From positions 1 to 29,791 of the forward strand of contig VSOC01000038.1 of NCBI GenBank assembly GCA_009774615.1: 29,791 nt of DNA. The letters run 5' to 3'. The DNA comes from Lachnospiraceae bacterium. GTDB lineage: Bacteria > Bacillota > Clostridia > Lachnospirales > Lachnospiraceae. Positions 29,693 to 29,791 of this stretch are shown in pieces; the stretch's first letter is position 1, and every line of letters starts with the position of its first letter. Below the pieces are notes generated by a model, which was given only the letters and a program-made list of their open reading frames with translations, did not search any database and had not been told where the DNA came from. Both the position numbers and the translations under genes were made by a program.

Positions 29693-29791
29693 GGGAATAT
29701 AATAAATGAATTAAGCTAGTACAATGTTTCTTTGATAACCATATACTTTTTTCTTCCATTTTTTTATAAAATATGCAATAATATCTTAACA
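29693..29791. other. AT-rich right edge with no gene
   Basis: The last 99 nt are AT-rich, with a T run at 29760-29766. There is no clear hairpin terminator and no open frame with an RBS. Confidence 0.5.

Overview
The window reads as chromosomal DNA of a spore-forming, anaerobic gut clostridium, most likely a member of the Lachnospiraceae. Signs of this are the alpha/beta-type small acid-soluble spore protein, the GerW/YtfJ-DUF2953 sporulation pair, strong GGAGG ribosome binding sites, the zinc-ribbon form of ribosomal protein L28, and the rpmB / Asp23 (yloU) / fakA-like (yloV) / recG order of Firmicutes. The left part is a beta-mannan catabolic locus of the kind known from Roseburia. Species cannot be settled from sequence reading alone.

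Layout. (1) 228-6834, + strand: cellobiose 2-epimerase, GH130 mannosylglucose phosphorylase, a CE2-type and a CE17-type acetylesterase, and a phosphohexomutase, closed by a strong terminator. Together these would deacetylate imported manno-oligosaccharides, epimerise mannobiose to mannosyl-glucose, phosphorolyse it, and feed the sugar phosphate to glycolysis. None has a signal peptide, so the work is cytoplasmic; the transporter and mannanase are not in the window. (2) 6956-9918: a small Xre-type regulator with its own promoter and palindromic operator candidate, a four-helix membrane protein, a VanX-like D,D-dipeptidase with a signal sequence, a remnant of a MocR-type regulator on the minus strand, and a short-chain dehydrogenase resembling 3-alpha-hydroxysteroid dehydrogenase/carbonyl reductase. 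(3) 10053-11816, minus strand: rqcH (ribosome quality control), facing away from an orphan soluble hybrid histidine kinase at 12075-14807. (4) 14847-20184: housekeeping cluster yicC-gmk-rpoZ-rimO-pgsA-cinA, followed by two overlapping genes of unknown function (20238-21942) and the DUF2953-gerW sporulation pair with a 45-residue membrane protein behind it. (5) 23794-28298: divergent rpmB (minus) and the Asp23-fakA-recG group (plus). (6) 28569-29692: a spore DNA-binding protein and a Phd/YefM-RelE toxin-antitoxin pair.

No CRISPR array, tRNA, rRNA, insertion sequence or prophage was seen. The most unusual structure is a 26-bp palindromic element (GTTRCTGT, 10-nt loop, ACAGYAAC) found in four intergenic places over 16 kb. 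Other points of interest are a MocR gene cut down to about 59 codons beside a possible steroid/bile-acid dehydrogenase, degenerate direct repeats in three intergenic regions, an unrecognised gene pair after cinA, and a 45-codon gene whose ribosome binding site lies in a perfect hairpin.
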